Shown here in pieces: positions 1-6,733 of a DNA stretch of 10,439 bases. The DNA comes from Euperipatoides rowelli. Lineage: Eukaryota > Onychophora > Udeonychophora > Euonychophora > Peripatopsidae. Under the pieces are notes generated by a model, which had not been told where the DNA came from, made no database searches, and saw only the letters and a program-made list of their open reading frames with translations. Position 1 is the first letter of the stretch. Each line of letters starts with the position of its first letter. Location: assembly GCA_003024985.2 (NCBI GenBank), contig PXIH01S0001317.1. The stretch is one strand, 5' to 3'. Made by a program: the position numbers and the translations under genes.

Positions 1-556
1 TATGTCTTTTTGATGTTGCTTTTGTTTGAATTCACAACCTTGAGGTTTTAAGTACAACTTACCAACTAGACTACAACCCAAAACCTGAAAGTGACCATTT
101 AATTACGATATATATATATATATACAAATACAATTTTCCATTATTTTTATGTACTTAAATCTTTCTATATTTCTAGGTTTAATTAAATTATCTCACTTTT
201 CTGTACCATGTTTGAGCCTTTATTTACTGAAGAGCTATTGTCTAAATGGTTGTAAAACCTTCCTTTTTATACCACACAAAAATTTTAGTACACCAAATAT
301 TTTGGAAATTTATATAAAGTTACTTTTGGCTGTTTTTTTTTTTTTTATACAGTATTATTATTAGTTTAATTTTCTCCAGAAGTGATTACCGTATTATTAT
401 TTGATGTTTTACTTGCATTTGTGTAAATTTAGATCTTTATAGTTTATTAAAAACCTTTTCATGGCTAAAATAAGAAACCATAATATAAAAATATACAAGA
501 AAAAAAATTAAAAAACAAATTTTACATTCAACGAATATATAAACAAATAAAACCTA
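1..556. other. AT-rich non-coding stretch with (AT)n microsatellite
   Basis: No gene is visible. It holds a short (AT)n run at 108-124, a T-run near 331-345, and an A-rich patch near 500-520. A 71-codon open frame at 149-364 has an F/L/S/Y composition typical of chance AT-rich translation. Confidence 0.6.
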
Positions 557-643
557 CGCTGGTCAGTATTTCTGATATTATAAATTGCAAGTCAGATTCA
601 ACGAGCTAGAATAAGAATATTCTTATTCTAGCTCGCTGGTCAG
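557..643. repeat. Perfect 34-bp palindrome beside a duplicated 10-mer
   Basis: Bases 602-635 form a perfect inverted repeat with no spacer; the half-site is CGAGCTAGAATAAGAAT. The 10-mer CGCTGGTCAG occurs at 557-566 and again at 634-643, overlapping the palindrome's right end. The arrangement suggests a local templated rearrangement or a foldback insertion. Confidence 0.9.
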
Positions 644-717
644 AATGTGTTCTCTCTGACTCTCTCTCTGAACACCAGTGAAAGCCAGGTCCAGTGTTAT
701 TCTTGTGCTGTATACAG
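644..717 (+). CDS. Possible exon of a Ly6/uPAR-like (three-finger) protein
   Basis: An AG acceptor at 642-643, after a mixed pyrimidine stretch, precedes 74 nt ending at a CAG|GTATAT donor (718-719). In one frame it reads NVFSLTLSLNTSE, then SQVQCYSCAVY, with two bases left over. The opening resembles the end of a signal peptide. QCYSC shortly after it is the typical first-cysteine motif of Ly6/uPAR domains, whose fold needs 8-10 cysteines spread over later exons. No matching cysteine-rich exon was found downstream, and the exon abuts a perfect palindrome and a duplicated 10-mer, so the segment may be rearranged. The same frame stays open through the donor to a stop near 787. Weak. Confidence 0.2.
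708..717. repeat. Short palindrome CTGTATACAG
   Basis: A perfect 10-bp palindrome immediately before the candidate GTATAT donor. Probably incidental. Confidence 0.6.
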
Positions 718-890
718 GTATATAGGCCTAATAATGGGAATTAGCCATACAGCAAGCAAAGTCTATGCTTGTAAGAAGAAAAAAAATGACTAAATTTTTT
801 TAATGAATAAAAATAAAATCACATACTTGATTTTGTTCTTATTTTATTAAAAAACTTTTTTTTAATTTTTGTTCATTTTGTTAAGTGTTA

Positions 891-932
891 ATTCACCACA
901 CATTAATAGATACATCATTATATGTGGTGAAT
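891..932. repeat. Hairpin with 13-nt arms
   Basis: ATTCACCACACAT at 891-903 pairs with 920-932 (one mismatch) across a 16-nt loop. No flanking duplication is evident. Function unknown; it may be the remnant of a small inverted-repeat element. Confidence 0.7.
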
Positions 933-1342
933 GATGATGACGTTGGACAACAGAGTATGAGAACATATGAAGCTGGAATAAATTAAGACAACTACAGTCC
1001 ATTTTCATCTATATTAATTTATTCTCTAGGGTATTCATGGATGAGCATCAGGTGTAGCCTATATGGTCTTCGATAAATATTTAAAATCTTTATAAAATTG
1101 TACTAAAGTAATACCCCTTAATTTAAATCCAGATTATCAGGTTCAGACTATGATATTGCACCGTATTTATTATGTTTATTTTAGAATTATCTAATTATAA
1201 CCATTTTAGGGTTAATATATTAATTACAGTATATGCTTAACTAAATATTAATAATATCTTGCACTTTATCTATAAATCACATTTAGTTAAAATGTTAGAT
1301 TTCAACACTTAATTAGTAATAATTTATTATTCTGAATATAAG
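933..1342. other. AT-rich stretch without recognisable genes
   Basis: Both strands carry frequent stops. I see no gene, RNA or clear repeat here. Confidence 0.6.
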
Positions 1343-1393
1343 ATTAGAGGTCAGAGGTGACCCAAGCAAGAGGAACCTCTTAAGCAAAAAATT
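1343..1393 (+). repeat. Dispersed repeat, copy 1 (inverted relative to 2848-2890)
   Basis: GACCCAAGCAAGAGGAACC at 1359-1377 is found again exactly, in reverse complement, at 2861-2879. The similarity extends on both sides with changes, such as the following GCAAAAA tract. This marks an interspersed repeat family. Confidence 0.7.
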
Positions 1394-2020
1394 GTTTATC
1401 ACCATCAAAATATTACTCTAGTCTAGAGCTAACATCACTGCATGACTTGGTAATCTTTTTGGGGTATAATTTTAAACAACCTTCATATTTAATTGTGCAG
1501 GGAAACAATACTTTTGCCCCATACCCCTGTGTAAAAAAAGAACCACCCATCTGGGCAAAAAATAATCAATATATGGAAGTATACTTTATTGATAAGGAAA
1601 TAGTTACAACTTATTACAGTAAGCTAATACAAAACTTGATAACACGTAACACAATAAAACTTAAGTCTAAGCACATCTTGTAGTCAGTTATCTTTTTACT
1701 CCGCACAACTATCACATGCTGTACACTACTTATGAGACCGTTGTTTGAATTTTTGGCACATTATCCAGTCCCGAATATGGTCTCTATTCAGTTCATTGCT
1801 AACTAAGCAGTAGAAATTCAATGTTATGTTAGATGGTCATGTTTTAAGTTGCTGGAAATTTTACCTGGTTCTTTTTTTTCCCAACCCTACACATTAAAAA
1901 AGCACATCAAAGCTCAGCTTTTTTCCACAGGCCATCACACTTCATATATGATACATATAATAATAGGTTATCAAACTATTCTAAAAAACATCTGCTTTGA
2001 CCGCTTGATTTACTATTAAA
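1394..2020. other. AT-rich stretch; one 78-codon open frame of doubtful meaning
   Basis: A plus-strand frame is open at 1447-1683 but has no standard ATG at its start and a N/K/I/Y-rich composition. It contains a fair acceptor-like site (TTTAATTGTGCAG near 1500), and another lies at 1916-1931 (CTTTTTTCCACAG). No exon with a matching donor and a convincing peptide follows either site. Confidence 0.5.
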
Positions 2021-2120
2021 ATTGACGCTGGAGAAGAAAATTGACGCTGGAGAAGAAATTTGATGCTGGAGAAGAAAATTGACACACCGGGTAAGAAAAT
2101 TGACGCCGGAGAAGAAAATT
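2021..2120 (+). repeat. 19-bp minisatellite, five units
   Basis: The unit is close to TTGACGCTGGAGAAGAAAA, starting at about 2022, 2041, 2060, 2079 and 2100. Four spacings are 19, 19, 19 and 21 bases. The fourth unit is divergent and two bases longer. Unit length is not a multiple of three, so it is not a protein repeat in one frame. Confidence 0.95.
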
Positions 2121-2291
2121 GCTTTTTACAAAAATAGATGGTTTCATACTTAATTTAAATAGTGATATTTATGAACTTTAAACAGCAGTAGCTATTCCCC
2201 AGTGTGCATTGGGTCAATGGATAGATGATTCATCGTTAAGGCTACCATAATTCCAAGAGAGCTAACTGGGACAAGATGTAGTAGGATGACA

Positions 2292-2307
2292 GGGGGGGGG
2301 GGCGGGG
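2292..2307 (+). repeat. G-run (11 G, C, 4 G)
   Basis: A long guanine run in an otherwise AT-rich region. Similar runs occur at 2815-2827 (13 G) and 3392-3403 (12 C). They may form quadruplex structures and are prone to length variation. Confidence 0.85.
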
Positions 2308-2382
2308 TAGCATTATTGCAGAATTTAAAAAAAATTATGTTCAAATAATGGAATTACATCATTTTTAAGCCAATATACTGTA

Positions 2383-2700
2383 CAGCATGGATGTACGGTG
2401 GGGGCTGAGATTTGGAGGTTGGAACCCCCTCCCCCCTTGTAATCCCTGAAGTATCAAGCAACTTCCCCCTCCCCATGTAAAAATGAGATAAACTCAAGAT
2501 GTAGGCATTTAATATAAAGTTAGCCATCTCTAATGTTGGTACAACTGTGAAGTATTGATTAATGGTTATCAAAATGTCCATACAACAGAATAAAAAGTTA
2601 GCAAAACGTCCATACAAAAAAATAAAAGCTCATCAAAATATTTTGACAGCCAAAATATAATAGAACCCCTCCAGAAAAATGTTTCACCCGTACGCCACTG
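2383..2700. mobile_element. hAT-like miniature element, degraded
   Basis: The right end reads ...CCGTACGCCACTG, whose reverse complement CAGTGGCGTACGG is a typical hAT-style terminus. The left end, CAGCATGGATGTACGG, matches it with two extra bases. Both ends are followed inward by purine/G-rich tracts (GGTGGGGG and GGAGGGG). The heptamer CTGTACA sits at both boundaries (2378-2384 and 2701-2707), consistent with a target duplication near 8 bp, though the exact border is ambiguous. No transposase is present, so it would be non-autonomous. Superfamily assignment rests on the termini only. Confidence 0.5.
2565..2645 (+). repeat. 32-bp tandem repeat, about 2.5 units
   Basis: Units start at 2565 and 2597, with a partial one at 2629. 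The first two share CAAAA(T/C)GTCCATACAA and the A-rich tail; the third matches only at its start (ATCAAAAT). It lies inside the hAT-like element. Confidence 0.85.
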
Positions 2701-2847
2701 CTGTACATACTGTATATCATTAAAATTTCAATTGATTATTTTAATATTATAAACCTTACTTATTTGCACTAAATTAATTTTCATCGCTGACTTTTAATGC
2801 CATTTATAGCGGGTGGGGGGGGGGGGGATCTGTAATTACACTGATTC

Positions 2848-2890
2848 TTTTTGCCAGGGTGGTTCCTCTTGCTTGGGTCTCCCCTATCCC
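2848..2890 (-). repeat. Dispersed repeat, copy 2
   Basis: Reverse complement of the repeat at 1343-1393, with a 19-bp exact core at 2861-2879. It lies just after the 13-G run at 2815-2827. Confidence 0.7.
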
Positions 2891-3006
2891 TATAATTTTC
2901 AGTAGAAAAGAATTACAATATAAATACGATAAACTTATCAAATATAAATAATCTTTGAAGCCAGTTTGAGAAAAAAAAAATCTTATATTTGGAACAATAC
3001 TTATGT

Positions 3007-3426
3007 CAGAGGTGTATCCAGTATCTCCTTTTGGGGAGAGGGGTGAGTGAAAAGGGGAGGGGCTCAGGCTTGAGAGTATTTTTAGCAATCTTTAATCAAA
3101 AGCTTGGATAACAAGAGTTTTAAAACATTTTAACATGAATATTCCATAAATAAACATATTCACATTTATCTTGTATTTCATTTTACTTTTAAGTAGCAGC
3201 GGGGGACTCCATCTCCCCATGCCAATTATAAAAAAAGTTTCTTGTATGAATATAATAGCCTTTGTATATTTCATAGTCTTTGGGAATGCAAATCTACTGT
3301 ATTCCTTAATTTTTGATAAATACTATAAGTGGCCCACCCATTAACATAAAAAAAAATTGAAAATTTCAGGGGGCCTCCAGTCCCTTAACCTCCCCCCCCC
3401 CCCTCTTCCTTTTGGATACATCCCTG
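3007..3426. mobile_element. hAT-like miniature element with 8-bp target duplication
   Basis: The left terminus is CAGAGGTGTATCCAG; the right terminus, in reverse complement, is CAGGGATGTATCCA, followed inward by AAAGG and a G-run. The 8 bases outside are ACTTATGT (2999-3006) and CCATATGT (3427-3434), matching at 6 of 8. CAG-initial termini with 8-bp duplications are the hallmark of hAT transposons. The 420-bp interior holds no transposase frame; a 60-codon minus frame (3274-3092) appears to be chance. Interpreted as a degraded MITE. Confidence 0.7.
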
Positions 3427-3443
3427 CCATATGTCATATAGAG

Positions 3444-3712
3444 TTTATTCAGGAAACTTTATTGATAGCACATTTAAAATAGAATGCACAAGAACTAATA
3501 CAAGAAATAAAATTCATGTGAACCATTTGTAACAATTAATCATTTAATAGCCTCCTTCTTCTTTATTTGCAGCTATTTCCTCCTCTGATTGTGCAGGATT
3601 CCCTCTATTCTCCATATCCTCTGAAGTGTTCTTCATTGCGTCTAATCATATTTCTTTAACACAACTGTTTTAACCTCTTCTCAGCTAAATCCTGCTTTTT
3701 GTAGTCCTTTTT
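3444..3712 (-). pseudogene. Gene 3' end or decayed gene copy: acidic C-terminal frame, stop, two AATAAA
   Basis: On the minus strand, 3645-3544 encodes 33 residues beginning LDAMKNTSEDMENRG and ending EEEIAANKEEGGY, with a TAA stop at 3546-3544. About 80 nt later come AATAAA at 3463-3458 and at 3449-3444. Just upstream, in another frame (3712-3656), a lysine-rich string reads KKDYKKQDLAEKRLKQLC and then stops. The two strings are offset by one base and separated by stops. This suggests either a frameshifted, decayed coding sequence (for example a retrocopy) or a true last exon starting at a weak acceptor near 3642. The purine-rich coding strand differs from its surroundings. I do not recognise the protein; the charged, helix-prone tail gives no family. 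Confidence 0.35.
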
Positions 3713-4165
3713 TCAAAGTATATTTAAATGTCATAGTTTTATTTTAATTATACCGTATTATTATTTATATTTTATGGAAGTAATAAACTTTTTAAAGAAT
3801 CTTGAATTTGACATTTGATAACTATAGAGTTAAAAGGATTCAAGATTTTAATTGCCAAGCGTTGAATATGAACAAATAATCTCCAGTGGAGTTGACTAAG
3901 ATTCTATTTTGTAAATGTCAAGGTAAAAAATATACGTGTTGATTAGATAGAGATCATTATTTACCTTGAAAAGAAATCTGTAATATTGTAATTTCACTGT
4001 TTTACAATTTTTCTATTGCGCAACGATTTATTTCTCTTTTTCATTAGAATTCAATTCATTTCCTAATTATGTGCTTTAACTATTAATGAAAGATTGTATT
4101 GTCATTTGTAATATGAATTTTCTGATAATATTTCATGAAAGTGAAAGCTGTTAAAATGAGAAGTG
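3713..4165. other. AT-rich stretch with two small hairpins
   Basis: AATCTTGAAT (3799-3808) pairs with ATTCAAGATT (3839-3848), and TCAAGGTAAA near 3918 pairs with TTTACCTTGA near 3960. The 15-mer ACCGTATTATTATTT near 3752 is also found near 389. No gene is seen. Confidence 0.5.
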
Positions 4166-4454
4166 TCTAGAAACCGGCTGAATAATCCACATTTTACCGC
4201 GTTTCAGACATTCTAAGCATGCATTTTCTTCATTACGTTAGGGCTTACGGAAGTTGTGTCAAAATTCTCAAAATCGATCAAAAATGGATTATTTCACCTC
4301 TAGATTATCATAGGGTTGTGGCAAAGTGGGTTTGATACGTAGTTGAAGTTAGGGGTCATGGTTTAGTAAGGTTAGGACTTTAAATAAAAAATTAAGGCTG
4401 TTATCCTATTTGATCACGTGACTAAAAATGTGGATTATTCGTCCCATTTCTAGA
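4166..4454. mobile_element. Terminal-inverted-repeat miniature element
   Basis: Arms at 4166-4195 and 4425-4454 pair over 26 of 30 bases; both carry TCTAGAAA at the outer edge and GAATAATCCACATTTT inside. A third, diverged copy of the terminus lies within (4280-4304, AAAAATGGATTATTTCACC), in the orientation of the right end. No open frame of note exists, so it would be non-autonomous. The superfamily is not identified, and a target duplication is not clear. Confidence 0.65.
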
Positions 4455-4472
4455 ATCTTAGTTAAAATGTCT

Positions 4473-4556
4473 ATTAGCGTATAACATTTATTATAAAATA
4501 TTTTCTGATCATGCTAGTGGTCAGAAAATAGGTTCTAATAAATGTTAAACACTAAT
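4473..4556. repeat. Large hairpin, 39-nt arms, 6-nt loop
   Basis: Bases 4473-4511 pair with 4518-4556 with six mismatches, leaving a 6-nt loop. It sits 18 bases from the right end of the neighbouring inverted-repeat element. Its right edge continues into a segment (4548-4569) that recurs at 5371-5392. Confidence 0.9.
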
Positions 4557-4799
4557 GGCAATTGCACATATTTCAGGTATAATTTATTAACATTTAGAAA
4601 AATAATTTACAAGAAAAAGCCTAGCCCCAAAGGATGTGGCTCTTTTTTACATTTTTAATAAATAAAAGTTTATTCTATAAAAGTAAAGAAAAAAATAATG
4701 ATAATATAGAAACGTAAGATTATTAAAGGTTGTCATAGAATTTACAGTTCACGAACAATTTAAATTCTAAATTGCCCTTAAAATAGTCCCGATGGAAAA
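4548..4799 (+). repeat. Dispersed repeat pieces, set 1
   Basis: AACACTAATGGCAATTGCACAT (positions 4548-4569; 20 of 22 match) and AAATAGTCCCGATGGAAAA (4781-4799; 18 of 19 match) both recur in the same order and strand at 5371-5392 and 5563-5581. The sequence between them is not similar. Confidence 0.7.
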
Positions 4800-5340
4800 C
4801 AAACAGTCACCAAAATATACCAATCCAATTAATATGTACATGAAAATAAAATGCATATTCTAAGAGTCCAGGGAATAAGAGAAATTACAGGAACACTCAA
4901 AATGCACAGAAAACGAAAACATCTGACATTTATCATCGAAGAAAGCTGAAAGCCAAATCCATCTCGTAATCCAGGACTCAGTCAAAGTGGCTTTGTAAAT
5001 AAATTCTAGTCCAAACTTTAGAACATGAAACATTAATAGAAGAACACAAAAGAATGTTGTATAACAGGCAATGAAGTAAAAGCATCACAAATGCAGAAAT
5101 ACACAGGCTTCGATAGCGGGGAAAACGACACCATCTATAAAACACATGATCAATAATAAAAAAAAAAAACAATCATAAGTCCAAATTCTTCCGCAACCGA
5201 CTGCCCAAAATTAAAGCATCAACATGTCAAAACTTCAAAGATAACTTGAAAAAAAAAACAATATCAGAAAATAAAACAAAATTTAAAAAATGATTCTATA
5301 TACATTATTTACAAGCTAGCGGCCATTGAAGGCGCTACAT
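4600..5340 (-). other. Possible 3'UTR-like transcribed stretch (minus strand)
   Basis: Across about 740 bases the plus strand is markedly A-rich and T-poor, with A-tracts at 5160-5169 and 5250-5260. The minus strand is therefore T-rich with few A-runs, as in many animal 3'UTRs. It ends in a GAATAAAC context at 4674-4669, which resembles a poly(A) signal. No coding frame is convincing; a 64-codon minus frame at 5172-4978 begins with F-runs and has no recognisable domain. This stretch could be the 3'UTR of the gene ending at 5672, but repeat pieces at 5371-5581 lie between. An untranscribed AT-skewed spacer is the alternative. Confidence 0.25.
4669..4674 (-). promoter_or_regulatory. Candidate poly(A) signal AATAAA
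   Basis: Minus-strand AATAAA in the context ATAGAATAAACTTTTATT, at the downstream end of the T-rich stretch 5340-4600. Plausible as the 3' end of a minus-strand transcript, but not decisive on its own. Confidence 0.3.
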
Positions 5341-5370
5341 AAAATAAATACATGATATTATAGGCACTGT

Positions 5371-5581
5371 AACACTAGTGGAAATTGCACATGTTTTTTG
5401 AAACTTGATTGGTTAATGGGCTGGCTGATGAAAGTTGTCTAGGTTAGGGTGAAAGTTAGGACTGTAAATAATAAAAGGCTGCTATCCTTTTTAATCAGTT
5501 ATGTACAGTTGTTGCAAAAGCTATAAGCAGGGTCGACTAATAGGTTCAATATGTTGAATAAAAAATAGTCCTGATGGAAAA
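5371..5581 (+). repeat. Dispersed repeat pieces, set 2, with a shared internal core
   Basis: Its ends match the pieces at 4548-4569 and 4781-4799. Its middle (5455-5487, GTTAGGACTGTAAATAA followed by GGCTGCTATCC) instead matches 4371-4407, inside the inverted-repeat element. The patchwork suggests related elements of one family that have recombined or inserted into each other. Confidence 0.65.
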
Positions 5582-5650
5582 AAATGATCTTAAATATGAA
5601 AAATGCAATTCATTTCACCCCAACAACAAATTAATAATAATGTTTAAATT

Positions 5651-5672
5651 TTTATTATTTTAAAGGTTTATT
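5651..5672 (-). promoter_or_regulatory. Candidate poly(A) signals after exon C
   Basis: Two AATAAA hexamers on the minus strand lie at 5672-5667 (overlapping the last base of the stop codon) and 5656-5651. In AT-rich DNA this hexamer is common by chance, and the first is unusually close to the stop. The real 3' end may be the signal at 4674-4669 instead. Confidence 0.3.
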
Positions 5673-5811
5673 TATACTTTTTCAGAACAGATCTCGACTC
5701 CATTTTGATCACTCTCATAAACAGAGATGTCTGCATAAATTTGTTCAGTTTTCTGCAGGATTTGGTCCACAATAAATGAAATTCTATACAATAGCCAATC
5801 ATATTCCTTCT
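5672..5811 (-). CDS. Candidate terminal coding exon C with stop codon, same minus-strand gene
   Basis: The acceptor AG is at 5813-5812 (AAATAAG). Two leading bases complete a CAG (Gln) codon with the base left by exon B. Then 45 codons follow, beginning KEYDWLLYRISFIVDQ, continuing through ILQKTEQIYADISVY and ending GVEICSEKV, with a TAA stop at 5674-5672. The frame is rich in D, E, Q and V, unlike chance frames here. A second frame across the same bases is also open for about 60 codons (stop at 5670-5668) but has a basic, low-information composition. AATAAA motifs overlap and follow the stop (5672-5667, 5656-5651). The acceptor lacks a good pyrimidine tract, which is the weakest point. A GTATAA at 5677 could act as a donor, making this an internal exon instead. 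Function unknown. Confidence 0.5.
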
Positions 5812-5934
5812 CTTATTTCTAACAGCTGTTATGCTTTTAGTTTTATGCAATATTATACCTGCTCTACTTATAAAATGAAAGATATGATTGGTTCAATGTC
5901 TAAACTCTAAACAATACAGAGAACAAACACTATG

Positions 5935-6267
5935 GCCTTAATATTGCCCCATACTAGAGATATTATCTTTTCCTTTCATTTCTAAGGAAATTAAATTGCA
6001 TCTATCTTTTCCTTCAAGGCAAGGGTAAAGTTAAGGTTAGGAATTGTTTTTAAATAAAATTGTAACAGAAATTGATAATAAAAAAAAACATAAGAAATTA
6101 TTGTAAAAATGTAATTTTTTTCTTCTTCTATATTTCAATTAATTTCAATACAATTTTATTTAAAAATGATCCATAACCTTACCCTAAGGGAAAGGATACC
6201 ATACCAGTGACATTTCCTTTCCTTGGAAACGAAAGGAAATGTCACTGGTATGGAGCAATTTTTAGGC
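5935..6267. mobile_element. Foldback element (about 333 bp) in the intron between exons B and C
   Basis: Terminal arms 5935-5954 and 6248-6267 pair at 17 of 20 bases (GCCTTAATATTGCCCCATAC type). Further inward, 6047-6064 and 6149-6166 are an exact 18-bp inverted match, and the segments between (TAAGGTTAGG against GTAAGGTTATGG) also correspond, so the whole element folds on itself about 6105. The right arm carries its own 23-bp perfect hairpin. No coding frame is present. It is a foldback MITE of unidentified family. Confidence 0.75.
6199..6253. repeat. Perfect hairpin, 23-bp arms, 9-nt loop
   Basis: Bases 6199-6221 are the exact reverse complement of 6231-6253. It lies within the right arm of the foldback element, while the left arm holds only a diverged version, so it may be a later internal duplication. 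Confidence 0.95.
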
Positions 6268-6349
6268 TTTATTTGAACAAACAAATAGGGCTGTGTAAAT
6301 ATTTATAATATTTATGGAGGCCTGACTGCAGCAATATGGATCATCTTAC

Positions 6350-6380
6350 GGAGACTATCCATATTATACTCAACGCATAG
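6350..6380 (-). CDS. Candidate 31-nt micro-exon B of the same minus-strand gene
   Basis: This segment is bounded by a strong acceptor (TATACTTTTTCTCAAAG, AG at 6382-6381) and a strong donor (GTAAGA beginning at 6349). It reads LCVEYNMDSL plus one base, starting in phase 0 and ending in phase 1. It follows exon A in phase, giving the join ELA-LCVEY. A larger exon is also possible: the same frame is open upstream to about 6503, and another AG (TTTTTGCATTAG) lies upstream, but exon A would not then join in phase. The intron to exon C (6349-5812) is mostly occupied by a foldback element. The family is not recognised. Confidence 0.45.
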
Positions 6381-6554
6381 CTTTGAGAAAAAGTATAATA
6401 ACCTTAATTCTTTATAACCCCTGGTCCATCTAAACAGATAAAACTTTGCATAATTTCTATTTGCTGAACTAATGCAAAAATGTTTTAAAAGCCCAATGTT
6501 CATACAAAAGGATAGATTTTTTTCTAAAATATACCATCCTATTGTTGTTCATAC

Positions 6555-6609
6555 TGCAAGTTCTAATGCTTGTTCATTAAAGATGTTGTCCATTAGGTTA
6601 GATGGTGAG
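6555..6609 (-). CDS. Candidate internal coding exon A of an unrecognised minus-strand gene
   Basis: Reading the minus strand, a good acceptor (pyrimidine/T-rich tract ending in TTTATAG, AG at 6611-6610) is followed by 55 nt and then a GTATGA donor (6554-6553). After one leading base the exon reads SPSNLMDNIFNEQALELA and ends exactly in phase 0; one of the other frames stops within four codons. The composition (N, E, Q, A, D) is unlike the K/N/F/I/Y bias of chance translations in this AT-rich DNA. It joins in phase to the segment at 6380-6350. I do not recognise the protein; the peptide looks helical (EQALELA). The exon before it must leave two bases, and I could not find that exon. The splice sites and reading frame are seen in the sequence; the gene assignment is inference. 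Confidence 0.5.
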
Positions 6610-6733
6610 CTATAAATTAAAATGATTTCTAGAAACAAAAATTTGTTTTACATTATCATTTTAAAATTTAAAAATGTATCTCAGCATATTTCAAGTAAAT
6701 TAAGTATAGGCCTAGTATCAATTGAGAAACATT

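Noticed and set aside
1447-1683. 78-codon plus-strand open frame as a gene
   Set aside because: It starts with TTG, is N/K/I/Y-rich, has no motif, and no convincing splice donor or poly(A) context fits it.
1916-1965. Partner exon for the Ly6-like exon after a good acceptor at 1931
   Set aside because: The phase fits, but the peptide has no cysteines and the donor (GTTATC) is weak.
2021-2120. CRISPR array
   Set aside because: Units are directly tandem without unique spacers, and the window is eukaryotic in character; it is a minisatellite.
2354-3274. Three minus-strand frames of 60-94 codons as genes
   Set aside because: They run through the hAT-like elements and the G/C runs (proline and serine strings come from homopolymers), so they are by-products of repeat sequence.
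4610-4655. Histone-type 3' stem-loop (GGCTCTTTT)
   Set aside because: The downstream arm needed for the histone stem is absent; only a loose AAAAAGCC/GGCTCTTTTT pairing exists.
5668-5850. 60-codon minus-strand frame as the coding frame here
   Set aside because: The overlapping frame used for exon C has a more protein-like composition and joins in phase to exon B; this one is basic and low in information.
6312-6503. 63-codon minus-strand frame as a single-exon gene
   Set aside because: It contains the proposed exon B but reads through a strong GTAAGA donor and a pyrimidine-rich acceptor tract.
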